The translations under genes and the position numbers were made by a program. Source: Limnohabitans sp. DM1 (GTDB lineage: Bacteria; Pseudomonadota; Gammaproteobacteria; Burkholderiales; Burkholderiaceae_C). Taken from it: DNA of 64,000 nt. Location of the stretch: contig NZ_CXOO01000003.1 in the NCBI RefSeq assembly GCF_001269385.1, positions 24,172 to 88,171 of the forward strand. Direction: 5' to 3'. Each line of letters begins with the position of its first letter. Position 1 is the stretch's first letter. A model generated the notes under the pieces. That model had not been told where the DNA came from, ran no database searches, and was given only the letters and a program-made list of their open reading frames with translations. Shown piece by piece: positions 34,520 through 43,566 of the stretch.

Positions 34520-34717
34520 TTACTTGGCAGCGCTGGCGTCAGAAGCCGGTGCAGCAGCAGGGGCTGTTGCAGCGGGTGCAGCGTCCTTGGCGGGTTCCAC
34601 ATGCACAGCGTCTGCGCCGTGTTTTTCACCGCTCATGTCCAGGCTGTCGCCGCCTTTACCGATCACGTACAAAGCAATGGCCGCAAAGACCGCAAAACCA
34701 ACAGCAATTTTCCACAT
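34520..34717 (-). CDS. Small single-pass membrane protein
   Basis: A 65-residue protein with an N-terminal transmembrane helix (MWKIAVGFAVFAAIALYVI) and a hydrophilic, alanine/proline-rich tail. TTTGGAGATGAACT precedes the ATG, and it has its own downstream terminator, both supporting a real gene. Function not recognised. Confidence 0.7.
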   Translation of the reverse strand: MWKIAVGFAVFAAIALYVIGKGGDSLDMSGEKHGADAVHVEPAKDAAPAATAPAAAPASDASAAK

Positions 34718-34732
34718 AGTTCATCTCCAAAC

Positions 34733-34761
34733 AAAAAAGGGCCTCCACAGAGGGAAGGCCC
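34733..34761 (-). terminator. Rho-independent terminator of the MFS transporter gene
   Basis: Stem GGGCCT / AGGCCC around a central region at 34739-34761. On the minus strand it is followed by six T residues (34733-34738). It lies 44 bp after the transporter stop. Confidence 0.75.
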
Positions 34762-34804
34762 AGAATTTAGCACCCGAGTCACCCCGGGTTGCTTACAAAA
34801 CAGA

Positions 34805-36565
34805 TCAGTCGTCTGCGTAGATGTCGTTGTCTTTGGTTTCCTTGACGAACAAGCCACCAATCACGACGGTTGCACCGGCGATGATGATCGGGTACCACAA
34901 GCCGTTGTACATGTTGCCGGTCTGGGCCACGATCGCGAAGGCGGTCGTGGGCATCAAACCACCGAACCAGCCGTTACCAATGTGGTAAGGCAAGGACATC
35001 GATGTGTAACGGATGCGGGTGGGGAACATCTCAACCAGCATGGCGGCGATCGGACCGTAGACCATGGTCACCAACAACACCAGGTAAGTGAGGATGATGA
35101 TGACAGTGACCTTGTCGAACTTGGCCATGTCGGCTTTGGCAGGATAGCCAGCGGCCTTCAGGGCGGCGTTCAGGTTGGTGCCCAACAAAGTGGCTCCTGC
35201 GGTCTTCTCGTTGCTCAGGTCTTTGACAGACTTGGTGGCAGCTTCGATGGCCTTGGCATCTTTGGGTTCAGCTGCGTTCAGAGCCGCCAGCTTTTCCTCG
35301 GCCTTGGCCTTGGCAGCTGCAATGTCTTCAGCGGAGTACTTGACGTTCACAACCGTCTCGCCGACTTTGATCACTGCAGGGGTGCCCGCAGGCGCTGCAA
35401 TGTTTTCGTAAGACACAGAAGCGCCAGCCAAACGCTGTTTAGCGATGTCGCAAGAAGAGGTGAACTTCTTGGTGCCTGTGGGGTTGAACTGGAACGAACA
35501 CTCGGCTGGGTCGGCAGTCACCGTCACCTGAGCCGACTGCTGAGCAGCGTACAGGTCTGGGTTGGCCGCTTTGGTCAAAGCCTTGAACACGGGGAAGTAA
35601 GTGACAACAGCCAACAAGCAACCGGCCAAGATCAGTGGTTTACGACCGATTTTGTCCGACAGCGTGCCGAAGATCACGAAGAACGGTGTGCCGATGATCA
35701 AGGAGATCGCGACCATGATGTTGGCTGTGGCGCCGTCCACTTTCAAGGCTTGTGTCAAGAAGAACAAAGCGTAGAACTGACCGGAATACCAAACCACGGC
35801 TTGACCCATCACCAGACCAAACAAGGCCAGGAGCACGATCTTCAGGTTTTTCCACTGGCCGAAAGATTCGGACAGTGGGGCTTTGGAAGTCTTGCCTTCG
35901 GCTTTCATTTTCACGAAAGCAGGCGATTCGTTCATGCTCAAACGGATGTAGACCGAGATGATCAGCATGATCACCGAGACCAGGAACGGAACGCGCCAGC
36001 CCCAATCAGCGAAGGCTTCTTCGCCGATGATGGTTCGTGTGCCCAGGATCACCATCAGCGACAGGAACAAGCCCAAAGTCGCAGTGGTCTGGATCCAGGC
36101 GGTGTAAGCACCACGCTGGCCCGCTGGGGCGTGCTCGGCCACATAAGTGGCAGCACCACCGTACTCACCACCCAAAGCCAAACCTTGCAGCAAGCGCAAG
36201 CAGATCAGGATGACGGGAGCGGCCACGCCAATGCTGGCGTAGTTGGGCAAGATGCCCACGATGAAGGTCGAAACACCCATGATCAGGATGGTGACCAGGA
36301 AGGTGTACTTGCGGCCGATCATGTCGCCCAAACGGCCGAACACCAGCGCGCCGAATGGACGCACGATGAAACCGGCAGCAAACGCCAAAAGCGCGAAGAT
36401 GAAGGCAGAGCCTTCGTCCAGACCGCTGAAGAATTGCTTGGCGATGATGGCGGCCAATGAGCCGTACAAGTAAAAGTCATACCATTCGAAAACGGTACCC
36501 AGAGAAGAGGCAAAAATTACCTTCTTCTCTTCCGCCGACATCGGGCGGGGTGCGGTTGTAGCCAT
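34805..36565 (-). CDS. MHS-type MFS transporter with large extra loop
   Basis: A 586-residue major facilitator. The opening SSLGTVFEWYDFYLYGSLA, then GRLGDMIGRKYTF and GEYGGAATYVAEHAP are hallmarks of the metabolite:H+ symporter (MHS) family. Between two late membrane segments, residues about 333-485 form a hydrophilic domain with two cysteines (356, 372) and an Ala/Lys/Glu-rich helix, about 150 residues longer than usual. TTGGAGACAGC lies before ATG 36565. Substrate unknown. Confidence 0.88.
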   Translation of the reverse strand: MATTAPRPMSAEEKKVIFASSLGTVFEWYDFYLYGSLAAIIAKQFFSGLDEGSAFIFALLAFAAGFIVRPFGALVFGRLGDMIGRKYTFLVTILIMGVSTFIVGILPNYASIGVAAPVILICLRLLQGLALGGEYGGAATYVAEHAPAGQRGAYTAWIQTTATLGLFLSLMVILGTRTIIGEEAFADWGWRVPFLVSVIMLIISVYIRLSMNESPAFVKMKAEGKTSKAPLSESFGQWKNLKIVLLALFGLVMGQAVVWYSGQFYALFFLTQALKVDGATANIMVAISLIIGTPFFVIFGTLSDKIGRKPLILAGCLLAVVTYFPVFKALTKAANPDLYAAQQSAQVTVTADPAECSFQFNPTGTKKFTSSCDIAKQRLAGASVSYENIAAPAGTPAVIKVGETVVNVKYSAEDIAAAKAKAEEKLAALNAAEPKDAKAIEAATKSVKDLSNEKTAGATLLGTNLNAALKAAGYPAKADMAKFDKVTVIIILTYLVLLVTMVYGPIAAMLVEMFPTRIRYTSMSLPYHIGNGWFGGLMPTTAFAIVAQTGNMYNGLWYPIIIAGATVVIGGLFVKETKDNDIYADD

Positions 36566-37667
36566 AAAGCTGTCTCCAAAAAAGAGTCCCCAACACGAGA
36601 ACTTGCGCCGATTCTTGATGCTGGCACTTGCCCCTGTCTGACAGGCAACCAACACGGGCTTACATACCGGGTACTAACCCTTGAAACTTATTCCACATTG
36701 CGGGAAATGCCCGAATATCAAGGGTAATCCCCCGGTTCTATTTGAAGCCCGAAATCCGTCGCCAATGACTGCGGGCCAAAGGCCAGAGTGTCGATGCCAG
36801 CAAAACGGAATCAATGTCATGCCCTGCCAACCGACCCCTAAGCACTGGCTACGACATGCGACGCGGGGACCTGTTGATCCGGCCCTGTGTAGTTTGCAGG
36901 GGGACTTCAATCTTGCACCTTGTGGGCGCTAGCCCTGCTGGCGATCAGACGCTTGTGGACCACAGGCTTTTCGCTTGGCTGGCAAGCTCCCACAAAATCC
37001 TCCCATCGGGCAACACACGGCTCAGACTTCATCGGGCCGAATCTATAACTTTGCCCCACTTCAACCATGACAAAGGCGCCAACGACTTTCTCACGGGGCC
37101 AAAAGGGCCAGGTCTGAACTGCTCGCCTCCACCGATTTACGCAAAAGTGTCTAACTGCATGCCTTGCATGGACGCAAGACGGGCGGCAAATGGCGCATCC
37201 CAAAACAACGATTGCGCTGGGACGTGCTGGACGCGTTTTCACGAGTGCAGACAGCATCTGATCTGCACAAGTGGAGCAGCTTACGGGCATTGGCTCTGGG
37301 GTATTGCTGCAAGGTTTCGGCTCTGAAGCCCAGCATGATTTGTCTGGCGTGGGTCGCATGAACAAGCTGGCTGAAAGCGCATTTCACATTTCTGCCAAAT
37401 TTACCCTCGATATTGTGTCAATTCGTCATGAATTCAACAAAAATTTATCGGTGTTTTCCCTTGAATTTAGACCTCGGAGATCCAGACGACTTGGCAAGGA
37501 ATGTAAGGCCACCGTCAGAAAAAACCACTTCTCCCAATGAAGCATCTGAATGATTGCCAGAAATTTTTATTTACTTATTTTTCAAAAGGGATTAATGGCA
37601 ATTAGGTAGACAACAAGCCAATTCATAGAATTCAAAAAATCGTCTTGATCTTCATCAATAAAGTCCT
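36566..37667. other. 1.1-kb intergenic region, one REP pair, no gene recognised
   Basis: Apart from the REP family 1 pair at 36921-36994 I see no supported gene. Open frames here (for example 37164-37361 plus or 36907-37365 minus) lack recognisable motifs and a ribosome binding site. The last 250 bp before 37668 are AT-rich and probably hold the promoter of the 37668 gene. Confidence 0.5.
36921..36994. repeat. REP family 1 pair
   Basis: TGTGGGCGCTAGCCCTGCTG then GCGATC, and an inverted TCGCTTGGCTGGCAAGCTCC with CACA. Same family as 8009-8290, more diverged. Confidence 0.75.
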
Positions 37668-37964
37668 ATGTTGCTTGCCATCGTCATCGCCAAAAGTTTG
37701 ATTGAACTTTCGCTCATGTTCATCGTCGGGCGATTCTTGCTGGGATTGCTGGCTGGGTCCAAGCGTGACAACAATGTTTTTTGGCAATTGCTGGATGTGG
37801 CCTCCAAGCCTGCGCTTTGGATCACTCGCAAAATCAGCCCCAAACTGATCCTGGACCAACACATCCCGCTGGCCACCAGCAGCTGGCTTTTGATTGCCTG
37901 GGTCGTGGTGGTGCAATTGAAAATTGAACTTTGCCTCGAGATGGGCATCGCGGCATGTCAGTGA
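37668..37964 (+). CDS. Small membrane protein
   Basis: A 98-residue protein with two or three hydrophobic segments (ELSLMFIVGRFLLGLLAG and SSWLLIAWVVVVQL). Function not recognised. Its 3' end overlaps the TPR gene start by 10 nt, suggesting the two are co-translated. Confidence 0.65.
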   Translation: MLLAIVIAKSLIELSLMFIVGRFLLGLLAGSKRDNNVFWQLLDVASKPALWITRKISPKLILDQHIPLATSSWLLIAWVVVVQLKIELCLEMGIAACQ

Positions 37965-38572
37965 AAACCCATATCTCGTCCGCCCACTTGAACACCGCAA
38001 GCCGAGGCAGGTGTTTTTGGCTGCATCTCCAAGCCAAGGCTCTTTTGGTCTTGGGCTTTCGCAACAAAGCCCATGAGGTGTTTCAAGAAATCCTCCAGAT
38101 CAACCCGGAGGACGTCTTGGCCTTGAACAGCGTGGGCTTTAAGGAACTGAACGATAAGCGTTGGGTCCAGGCGTTGGGATTTTTTGAACGGGCTTTGGTG
38201 CTCACACCAGCCAACGCCAATGCCCACTTCAACGTGGGTTTTGTGTGCGAAGAGTTAGGACGCAGCCAGGAAGCCGAACACGCCTTCAGGGCCGCCATTC
38301 AGATCGACGAAAAAATGGACCGTGCCTGGTATGGCCTGGGTCTGGTGCTGGTGCGTCAGCAACGGTTTGAAGAATCCTTGGTCGCTTTCAAGCGCAACAC
38401 CGAGTTGCAGTCCATGAGCCCCTACGCCTGGTACCAAATGGCTCGAGTTCACATGGAGATGCATGAGCCCGAAAAAGCGCTGGATGTGATGCGCCATTTG
38501 AATGGTTTCGAGCCCAAGGTGGCCGCCCAATTGGAACGAGAAACAGGTCTCAAATTAGACAGGCCTGTGTGA
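37955..38572 (+). CDS. Tetratricopeptide repeat protein
   Basis: The 205-residue protein has at least four TPR units, for example EVFQEILQINPEDVLALNSV, LGFFERALVLTPANANAHFN and AEHAFRAAIQIDEKMDRAWY. TPR proteins act as protein-interaction scaffolds. The ATG at 37955 (MSVKTHISS) overlaps the preceding membrane-protein gene; an in-frame upstream start is less likely. It precedes the DUF4212/symporter pair. Confidence 0.75.
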   Translation: MSVKTHISSAHLNTASRGRCFWLHLQAKALLVLGFRNKAHEVFQEILQINPEDVLALNSVGFKELNDKRWVQALGFFERALVLTPANANAHFNVGFVCEELGRSQEAEHAFRAAIQIDEKMDRAWYGLGLVLVRQQRFEESLVAFKRNTELQSMSPYAWYQMARVHMEMHEPEKALDVMRHLNGFEPKVAAQLERETGLKLDRPV

Positions 38573-38653
38573 ACACGACACCCATAGGTGTTGGTTGAGA
38601 AATTGAAGTGTGACAGTCGGTAGTTTGATTTTTTTAACAAGAAGGAGATGACG

Positions 38654-38917
38654 ATGCAGCTCACTGCAAGGCACCAGGAATACTGGGGCAAAAACTTAAG
38701 AATCACGGGGCTATTGCTGGCCCTGTGGTTCTTTGTCACGTTTGTGGTTTTGTACTTTTCACGTGATTTGACGTTCAGCTTTTTTGGCTGGCCATTTTCG
38801 TTTTGGGTCGCCGCCCAGGGCGCACTGATTGTGTACTGCCTGATCATTTGGTACTACGCTCGCTATATGAACAACCTTGACAAGGAATATGGCGTTTCTG
38901 AAGGAGAAGAATCATGA
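38654..38917 (+). CDS. DUF4212 small subunit of sodium/solute symporter
   Basis: An 87-residue protein with two transmembrane helices, typical of DUF4212: YWGKNLRITGLLLALWF, FSFWVAAQGALIVYCLIIWY, and YARYMNNLDKEYGV. The start at 38654 (MQLTARHQEYW) leaves a good 7-nt spacing from AAGGAG; the ATG at 38648 would sit on the ribosome binding site. It overlaps the symporter gene by 4 nt (ATGA). Confidence 0.88.
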   Translation: MQLTARHQEYWGKNLRITGLLLALWFFVTFVVLYFSRDLTFSFFGWPFSFWVAAQGALIVYCLIIWYYARYMNNLDKEYGVSEGEES

Positions 38918-41028
38918 GCGTTTTCGGCGGAGAAGGCCAAACCCAAAGCCAGTTTCAGAAATCTCTGAACAAAGTTTTCTTGTTCTACGGCGGTGGCTTC
39001 GCAGCCTTCGTCATCGTGCTCGCTGTCCTTGAGCAAATGGGCATGCCCAAAGAGTACATCGGTTACGCCTTCCTGGCGGCCACCGTGCTCTTGTACGGCG
39101 GCATTGGTGTGATGAGTCGCACCAACGACGCGGCCGAATACTATGTGGCGGGCCGTCGTGTGCCCGCCATTTACAACGGCATGGCCACCGGCTCTGACTG
39201 GATGTCGGCCGCTTCCTTCATCGGTATGGCCGGTACGCTTTACCTGACAGGTTACGGCGGTTTGGCCTTCATTTTGGGCTGGACTGGCGGTTACTGTTTG
39301 GTGGCTTTGTTCCTGGCGCCTTACCTGCGCAAGTTTGGCCAGTTCACCATCCCTGACTTCCTGGGCGCTCGCTACGGCGGCAACATGGCGCGTCTGATTG
39401 GCGTGTTTGCAGCCATCTTGGTGTCCTTCGTTTACGTGGTGGCACAGATCTTCGGCGTGGGCTTGATCACCGCCCGCTTGACCGGTCTGTCGTTCGACGT
39501 GGGCGTGTATGTCGGCTTGGCCGGTATCTTGGTTTGCTCGTTCTTGGGTGGTATGCGTGCTGTGACCTGGACCCAGGTGGCGCAGTACCTGATCCTGATC
39601 GTGGCCTACATGATCCCCGTGGTTTGGCTGTCGGTGAAACACACCAGCATGCCTGTGCCGCAGATCTCTTATGGCTACTTGCTTGAAAAAGTGACGGCCA
39701 AAGAAGAGCAACTGCTGAAAGACCCCAAAGAACTCGAAGTTCGCGGTATCTTCAAAGCACGCGCCGATGCAGCCGCTGAAAAGCTGAAAGATGTGCCAGC
39801 AGCCATGGCCGCTGACAAAGAAGCAGCCACCAAAAAGCTGGAAGAGCTGAAGGCCGCCAATGCGCCAGCAGCAGACATCAAGGCCGCTGAAGCTGCTGTT
39901 GCTGCTCTGCCCAAAGATGAGGCAGCAGCCAAGGCGGCTTACACCGCCGCACGCACCACCAACACGGCACGTGCAGCACCACCCCTGCGCCATGCTGAGC
40001 CCTTCCCAGGCAAGGACGACGCTGCCCGAGATGTCGCCCGCAAGAACTTCTTGGCTCTGGTCTTCTGCTTGATGATCGGTACGGCTGCGCTGCCACACAT
40101 CCTGATGCGCTTTTACACCGTCCCTTCGGTGCGTGAAGCGCGTGAGTCGGTGGCTTGGTCGCTGTTCTTCATCTCTTTGCTGTACTTCACAGCGCCTGCT
40201 TTGGCGGTGCTGGTCAAGTTCGACATCTACACGCTCTTGGTCGGCACGCCGATGGACCAGTTGCCGGGATGGATTGCACGCTGGAACGTGGTTGACCCCA
40301 CGCTGATGGCGGTGGCTGACATCAACAAAGATGGCATCTTGCAGTTGGCAGAAATCCGCTTGGGCGGTGACATTGTGGTCTTGGCCACACCTGAAATCGG
40401 CGGCTTGCCGTTCGTGATTTCGGGTCTGGTGGCAGCCGGTGGTTTGGCTGCGGCCTTGTCCACAGCCGATGGCTTGTTGCTCACCATTGCCAACGCCTTG
40501 TCGCACGACGTGTACTACAAAGTGATTGACCCGAACGCTTCGGCCAACCGCCGTGTCGCGATCTCCAAAACCATTTTGGTGTTCGTGGCTTTGGCAGCTG
40601 CTTATGTCGCATCGCTGCGCATGGCAGACATTTTGTTCCTCGTGTCTGCGGCCTTCTCGTTTGCAGCCGCTGCCTTCTTCCCTGCGTTGACGCTGGGCAT
40701 CTTCTGGAAGCGTGCCAACAAGTGGGGCGCTTCGCTGGGCATGTTGGCTGGTTTGGGCATCTCGTTCTACTACATGGTCAAGACACATCCCTGGATGTAC
40801 GGCTTGTTCCATGAGGGTTCGCTGACACCTGAAATCCTGAAGGCCAACACCTGGTGGGACATCGCCCCCATCTCGGCCGGTATCTTTGGTGTGCCAGTCG
40901 GCTTTGCGGTGATCATCATCGTGTCGCTGCTGACCAAAGAACCTGCGAAAGAAGTTCAGGAGTTGGTGGAGAACGTCCGTTTCCCGAGCTTTGACGGCAC
41001 CACCTCACAAGGTTCTGCCGCTCACTAA
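38914..41028 (+). CDS. Sodium:solute symporter (VC_2705/ActP-like) with extra loop
   Basis: The 704-residue SSF transporter contains EYYVAGRRVPAIYNGMATGS and LDGLL-like STADGLLLTIANALSHD, typical of acetate/short-chain carboxylate symporters that pair with DUF4212. A hydrophilic Ala/Lys-rich segment at about 250-378 is an added loop predicted to be helical. It is followed by two hairpin terminators. Transported substrate (acetate or a similar acid) is inferred from family only. Confidence 0.88.
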   Translation: MSVFGGEGQTQSQFQKSLNKVFLFYGGGFAAFVIVLAVLEQMGMPKEYIGYAFLAATVLLYGGIGVMSRTNDAAEYYVAGRRVPAIYNGMATGSDWMSAASFIGMAGTLYLTGYGGLAFILGWTGGYCLVALFLAPYLRKFGQFTIPDFLGARYGGNMARLIGVFAAILVSFVYVVAQIFGVGLITARLTGLSFDVGVYVGLAGILVCSFLGGMRAVTWTQVAQYLILIVAYMIPVVWLSVKHTSMPVPQISYGYLLEKVTAKEEQLLKDPKELEVRGIFKARADAAAEKLKDVPAAMAADKEAATKKLEELKAANAPAADIKAAEAAVAALPKDEAAAKAAYTAARTTNTARAAPPLRHAEPFPGKDDAARDVARKNFLALVFCLMIGTAALPHILMRFYTVPSVREARESVAWSLFFISLLYFTAPALAVLVKFDIYTLLVGTPMDQLPGWIARWNVVDPTLMAVADINKDGILQLAEIRLGGDIVVLATPEIGGLPFVISGLVAAGGLAAALSTADGLLLTIANALSHDVYYKVIDPNASANRRVAISKTILVFVALAAAYVASLRMADILFLVSAAFSFAAAAFFPALTLGIFWKRANKWGASLGMLAGLGISFYYMVKTHPWMYGLFHEGSLTPEILKANTWWDIAPISAGIFGVPVGFAVIIIVSLLTKEPAKEVQELVENVRFPSFDGTTSQGSAAH

Positions 41029-41038
41029 AAGGCCGATG

Positions 41039-41112
41039 TTGGCAAGCCCTGTCTTGCCAACTTGAACCCTTCCAACAAAAAACCCGATCGTGTCATGCGA
41101 TCGGGTTTTCTC
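41039..41112 (+). terminator. Tandem hairpins, terminator after symporter gene
   Basis: An 8-bp stem TTGGCAAG/CTTGCCAA (41039-41060) is followed by a perfect 10-bp stem AACCCGATCG/CGATCGGGTT (41081-41107) and a TTTCTCTTT tract, the latter a standard intrinsic terminator. Confidence 0.88.
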
Positions 41113-41131
41113 TTTGGGGCAACAGCTCAGT

Positions 41132-41770
41132 TCATGAGCGCCTCACACCCACCCCACACAAGGCTGGCGCTTGCCAGTCAGGGCCGTCAAACCAGGCATC
41201 GCCCTGCAAGTAGGCCCGCAGCATGGGCAACGCATCTTGCCCCCAAAAAACGCGGCCATCGACCACCCAGCTGGGCACACCAAACACCCCCCGCTCAATC
41301 GCCTCTTGGGCGTGCGTTTGCAAAGTCTGCTTGACCTGGGCGCTGCCAGGGTCTTGTGCCGGTGCCAGCTCTCTCGTCAGGGTGGCCAGGCGCTGGGGGT
41401 CAGCCGCATCCTGCCCCGTGCACCAAACATGCCGAAAAATTTTCTCGCACACATAGCGACTGGGCGTGCCGTCGGCGTCGCACGCCGTGGCCAGACGCAA
41501 CAAGCCCAGCGGATTGAAGGGGTGCATGGCCGGCAGCTGCAAGGGCGTGCCTTGCTGACGGGCCAACCACAGTACCTGCCGGTATGTCCAATCGCGCTTG
41601 GCGGGAATCTCGGCAGGCCCCAACTGCCCATGGTGTTTGAGCATGGCGGCAAACAGCACCGGCTTGTGCACCACACGGTGGCTGATGCCTTGCAAGGCCC
41701 GGGGCAGGGTATCAAAGCCAAGCCAGGCATAGGGGGAGATGAAATCCAGATAAAAGTGAATGGTTTTCAT
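41132..41770 (-). CDS. DsbA-family 2-hydroxychromene-2-carboxylate isomerase-like protein
   Basis: A 212-residue protein starting MKTIHFYLDFISPYAWLGF, the signature of thioredoxin-fold HCCA isomerases, with a C-terminal GVFGVPSWVVDGRVFWGQD. These enzymes are glutathione-dependent. The longer open frame upstream is not supported. It is the last gene of the minus-strand catabolic run. Physiological substrate uncertain. Confidence 0.85.
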   Translation of the reverse strand: MKTIHFYLDFISPYAWLGFDTLPRALQGISHRVVHKPVLFAAMLKHHGQLGPAEIPAKRDWTYRQVLWLARQQGTPLQLPAMHPFNPLGLLRLATACDADGTPSRYVCEKIFRHVWCTGQDAADPQRLATLTRELAPAQDPGSAQVKQTLQTHAQEAIERGVFGVPSWVVDGRVFWGQDALPMLRAYLQGDAWFDGPDWQAPALCGVGVRRS

Positions 41771-41783
41771 GCTGCTCACCCCA

Positions 41784-42038
41784 TCAAGAAACCATGGCCT
41801 GCCGTTGCAACAAGCGCCCAGGAATTTGCAGCCAGACCTGGCGCTTGGCGGCATCGTTCATGCGGCTCCAGTCACCAATTTCTTGCAGGGTGCGCATGCA
41901 GCCTTCACACCAAGCGGTTTGCGGGTGCATCACACACACCGAGACACACGGCGAGGGCATCGAGTGTGGCGCCAAGGGTTGCGGTTCGGCCAACACCTGC
42001 GCGGCGCGGTCTGCCAGCTTTTTCCAGCGGATGTTCAT
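41784..42038 (-). CDS. DUF1289 small cysteine-rich protein
   Basis: An 84-residue protein with the DUF1289 pattern SPCVSVCVMHPQTAWCEGC, then RTLQEIGDWSRMNDAAKR. The cysteine cluster suggests an Fe-S or zinc site. It overlaps the YbaK-type gene by 4 nt. Confidence 0.85.
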   Translation of the reverse strand: MNIRWKKLADRAAQVLAEPQPLAPHSMPSPCVSVCVMHPQTAWCEGCMRTLQEIGDWSRMNDAAKRQVWLQIPGRLLQRQAMVS

Positions 42039-42547
42039 GTCTGCCCCTCTTGACTTGTCAGCGCCACATCGGCCACGGGCGCGCCGGTCAAACGTTTCAG
42101 ATCTTCGGGCCGCAACTGGAACACGCCATGCGGGTGCCCGGCTGCGGCCCAGATGTCGGCAAAGCGCCACAGGTCCTGGTCGAGCAGCGTGACAGGCGGG
42201 TTCAGATGCGCCACGGGCGAGACGCCACCAATGGTGAAGCCGGTCTGCGCCTTCACGAAGTCGGCATCGGCACGACCGATCTTGCCCACCAGGGCCGAGA
42301 CTTTTTTCTCGTCCACGCGGCGGTCACCCGAAGCCACCACCAGCACAGCCACGCCATCTTCCTTACGTTTGAAGATCACGCTCTTGGCGATCTGACCGAG
42401 CTGCACACCCAAGCTGTCAGCGGCCTCTTGTGCGGTGCGGGCCGCGCCATCGAGCATGATGGGATCATGGGGGTGGTTTGCGTCTTGCAAAACCCGCGCC
42501 ACACGTTGCACGCCCTCAGGCAAAGTATGGAGTTCAGCGCCACACAT
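42035..42547 (-). CDS. YbaK/EbsC-family aminoacyl-tRNA deacylase
   Basis: The 170-residue protein has QLGQIAKSVIFKRKED, GDRRVDEKKVSALVG and GGVSPVAH, the conserved YbaK core. YbaK-like enzymes hydrolyse mischarged tRNAs. It overlaps the DUF1289 gene and lies 3 bp after the HMG-CoA lyase stop, so it is part of this operon tail. Confidence 0.88.
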   Translation of the reverse strand: MCGAELHTLPEGVQRVARVLQDANHPHDPIMLDGAARTAQEAADSLGVQLGQIAKSVIFKRKEDGVAVLVVASGDRRVDEKKVSALVGKIGRADADFVKAQTGFTIGGVSPVAHLNPPVTLLDQDLWRFADIWAAAGHPHGVFQLRPEDLKRLTGAPVADVALTSQEGQT

Positions 42548-42550
42548 GGC

Positions 42551-43468
42551 TCAGCCCGCCCGCTTGGTCAACAAGGCCTTGGCCACGTTCGAGTTGGGTT
42601 GGCGGCCCAAAAAGTCGCTGATGAACGCCCCAGCATCCACCAGTTTGTCCAGGTCAATGCCCGTCTCAATGCCCATGCCGTGCAGCATGTACACAACGTC
42701 TTCGGTGGCCACGTTGCCCGTGGCGCCCTTGGCATAAGGGCAACCGCCCAGACCTGCCACTGACGACTGAAAGTTCCACACCCCCATTTGCAACGCCGCC
42801 AGCGTGTTGGCCAGCGCCTGGCCATAGGTGTCGTGGAAGTGGCCGCAGATGTGGTCGATGTCGAAGTGCTGCAGTGTGGCCTCGATGGCTTTTTGCACCT
42901 TGAGCGGTGTGCCTGTACCAATGGTGTCGGCCACGTCAACGCGCTGCACGCCGATCTGTTTCATCAAACCCGCCAGGTGGCCTACGCTGGCCGGCGAGAC
43001 TTCGCCTTCGTAAGGGCAGCCCACGGTGCAGCTCATGGCCCCGCGCACCGCGATGCCTGACGCCAGCGCCGCCTGCACCACGGGTGCAAAACGTTCCATG
43101 CTTTCTTCGATCGAGCAGTTGATGTTTTTCTGGCTGAAGGCCTGGCTGGCGGCACCAAAAACCACGATCTCGTCGGGCTTCGAAGCCACCGCCGCTTGGT
43201 AACCCACCATATTGGGCGTAAGCACCGAATAGCGCACGCCTGCTTGGCGCGCAATGCCCGCCATGACAACCGCGTTGTCGGCCATCTGCGGCACCCACTT
43301 CGGGGACACAAAACTGGTGACCTCGATCTCGGTGAGGCCCGCAGCCTGCAGGCGGTGCACCAGACCGATTTTGACCTCGGCCGGAACCGGCTGCTTTTCG
43401 TTTTGCAAACCGTCGCGAGGGCCGACGTCGATGAGTTGAACGCGTTTGGGAAAATTGGCTAAATTCAT
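42551..43468 (-). CDS. liuE: Hydroxymethylglutaryl-CoA lyase
   Basis: The 305-residue enzyme splits HMG-CoA to acetoacetate and acetyl-CoA, the last step of leucine/isovalerate breakdown. Diagnostic motifs are LIDVGPRDGLQNEKQPV at the N-terminus, EVTSFVSPKWVPQMAD, and the catalytic loop GLGGCPYAKGATGNVATED. It is separated from the other liu genes by the PIN module upstream. Confidence 0.95.
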   Translation of the reverse strand: MNLANFPKRVQLIDVGPRDGLQNEKQPVPAEVKIGLVHRLQAAGLTEIEVTSFVSPKWVPQMADNAVVMAGIARQAGVRYSVLTPNMVGYQAAVASKPDEIVVFGAASQAFSQKNINCSIEESMERFAPVVQAALASGIAVRGAMSCTVGCPYEGEVSPASVGHLAGLMKQIGVQRVDVADTIGTGTPLKVQKAIEATLQHFDIDHICGHFHDTYGQALANTLAALQMGVWNFQSSVAGLGGCPYAKGATGNVATEDVVYMLHGMGIETGIDLDKLVDAGAFISDFLGRQPNSNVAKALLTKRAG

Positions 43469-43566
43469 CGTTATTTCAGGCTAACATGACAAAAACACGG
43501 CCCCCTTCAATTCAACTGCTTCGGCAGCCTCGTTGCTTGGGGGTTCTTTTTTGGACAGCGTCGGGG

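Noticed and set aside
34331..36460. 709-codon open frame on the plus strand
   Set aside because: Antisense to the MHS transporter and the small membrane gene, both well supported; the frame also crosses a REP and two terminators.
38863..40812. 649-codon open frame on the minus strand
   Set aside because: Antisense to the sodium symporter; rich in His/Gln, no domains.
43490..43560. Terminator after the PIN gene
   Set aside because: The CCCCC/GGGGG pairing spans a long loop and the T-run suits only the plus strand, where no gene ends; too weak to call.
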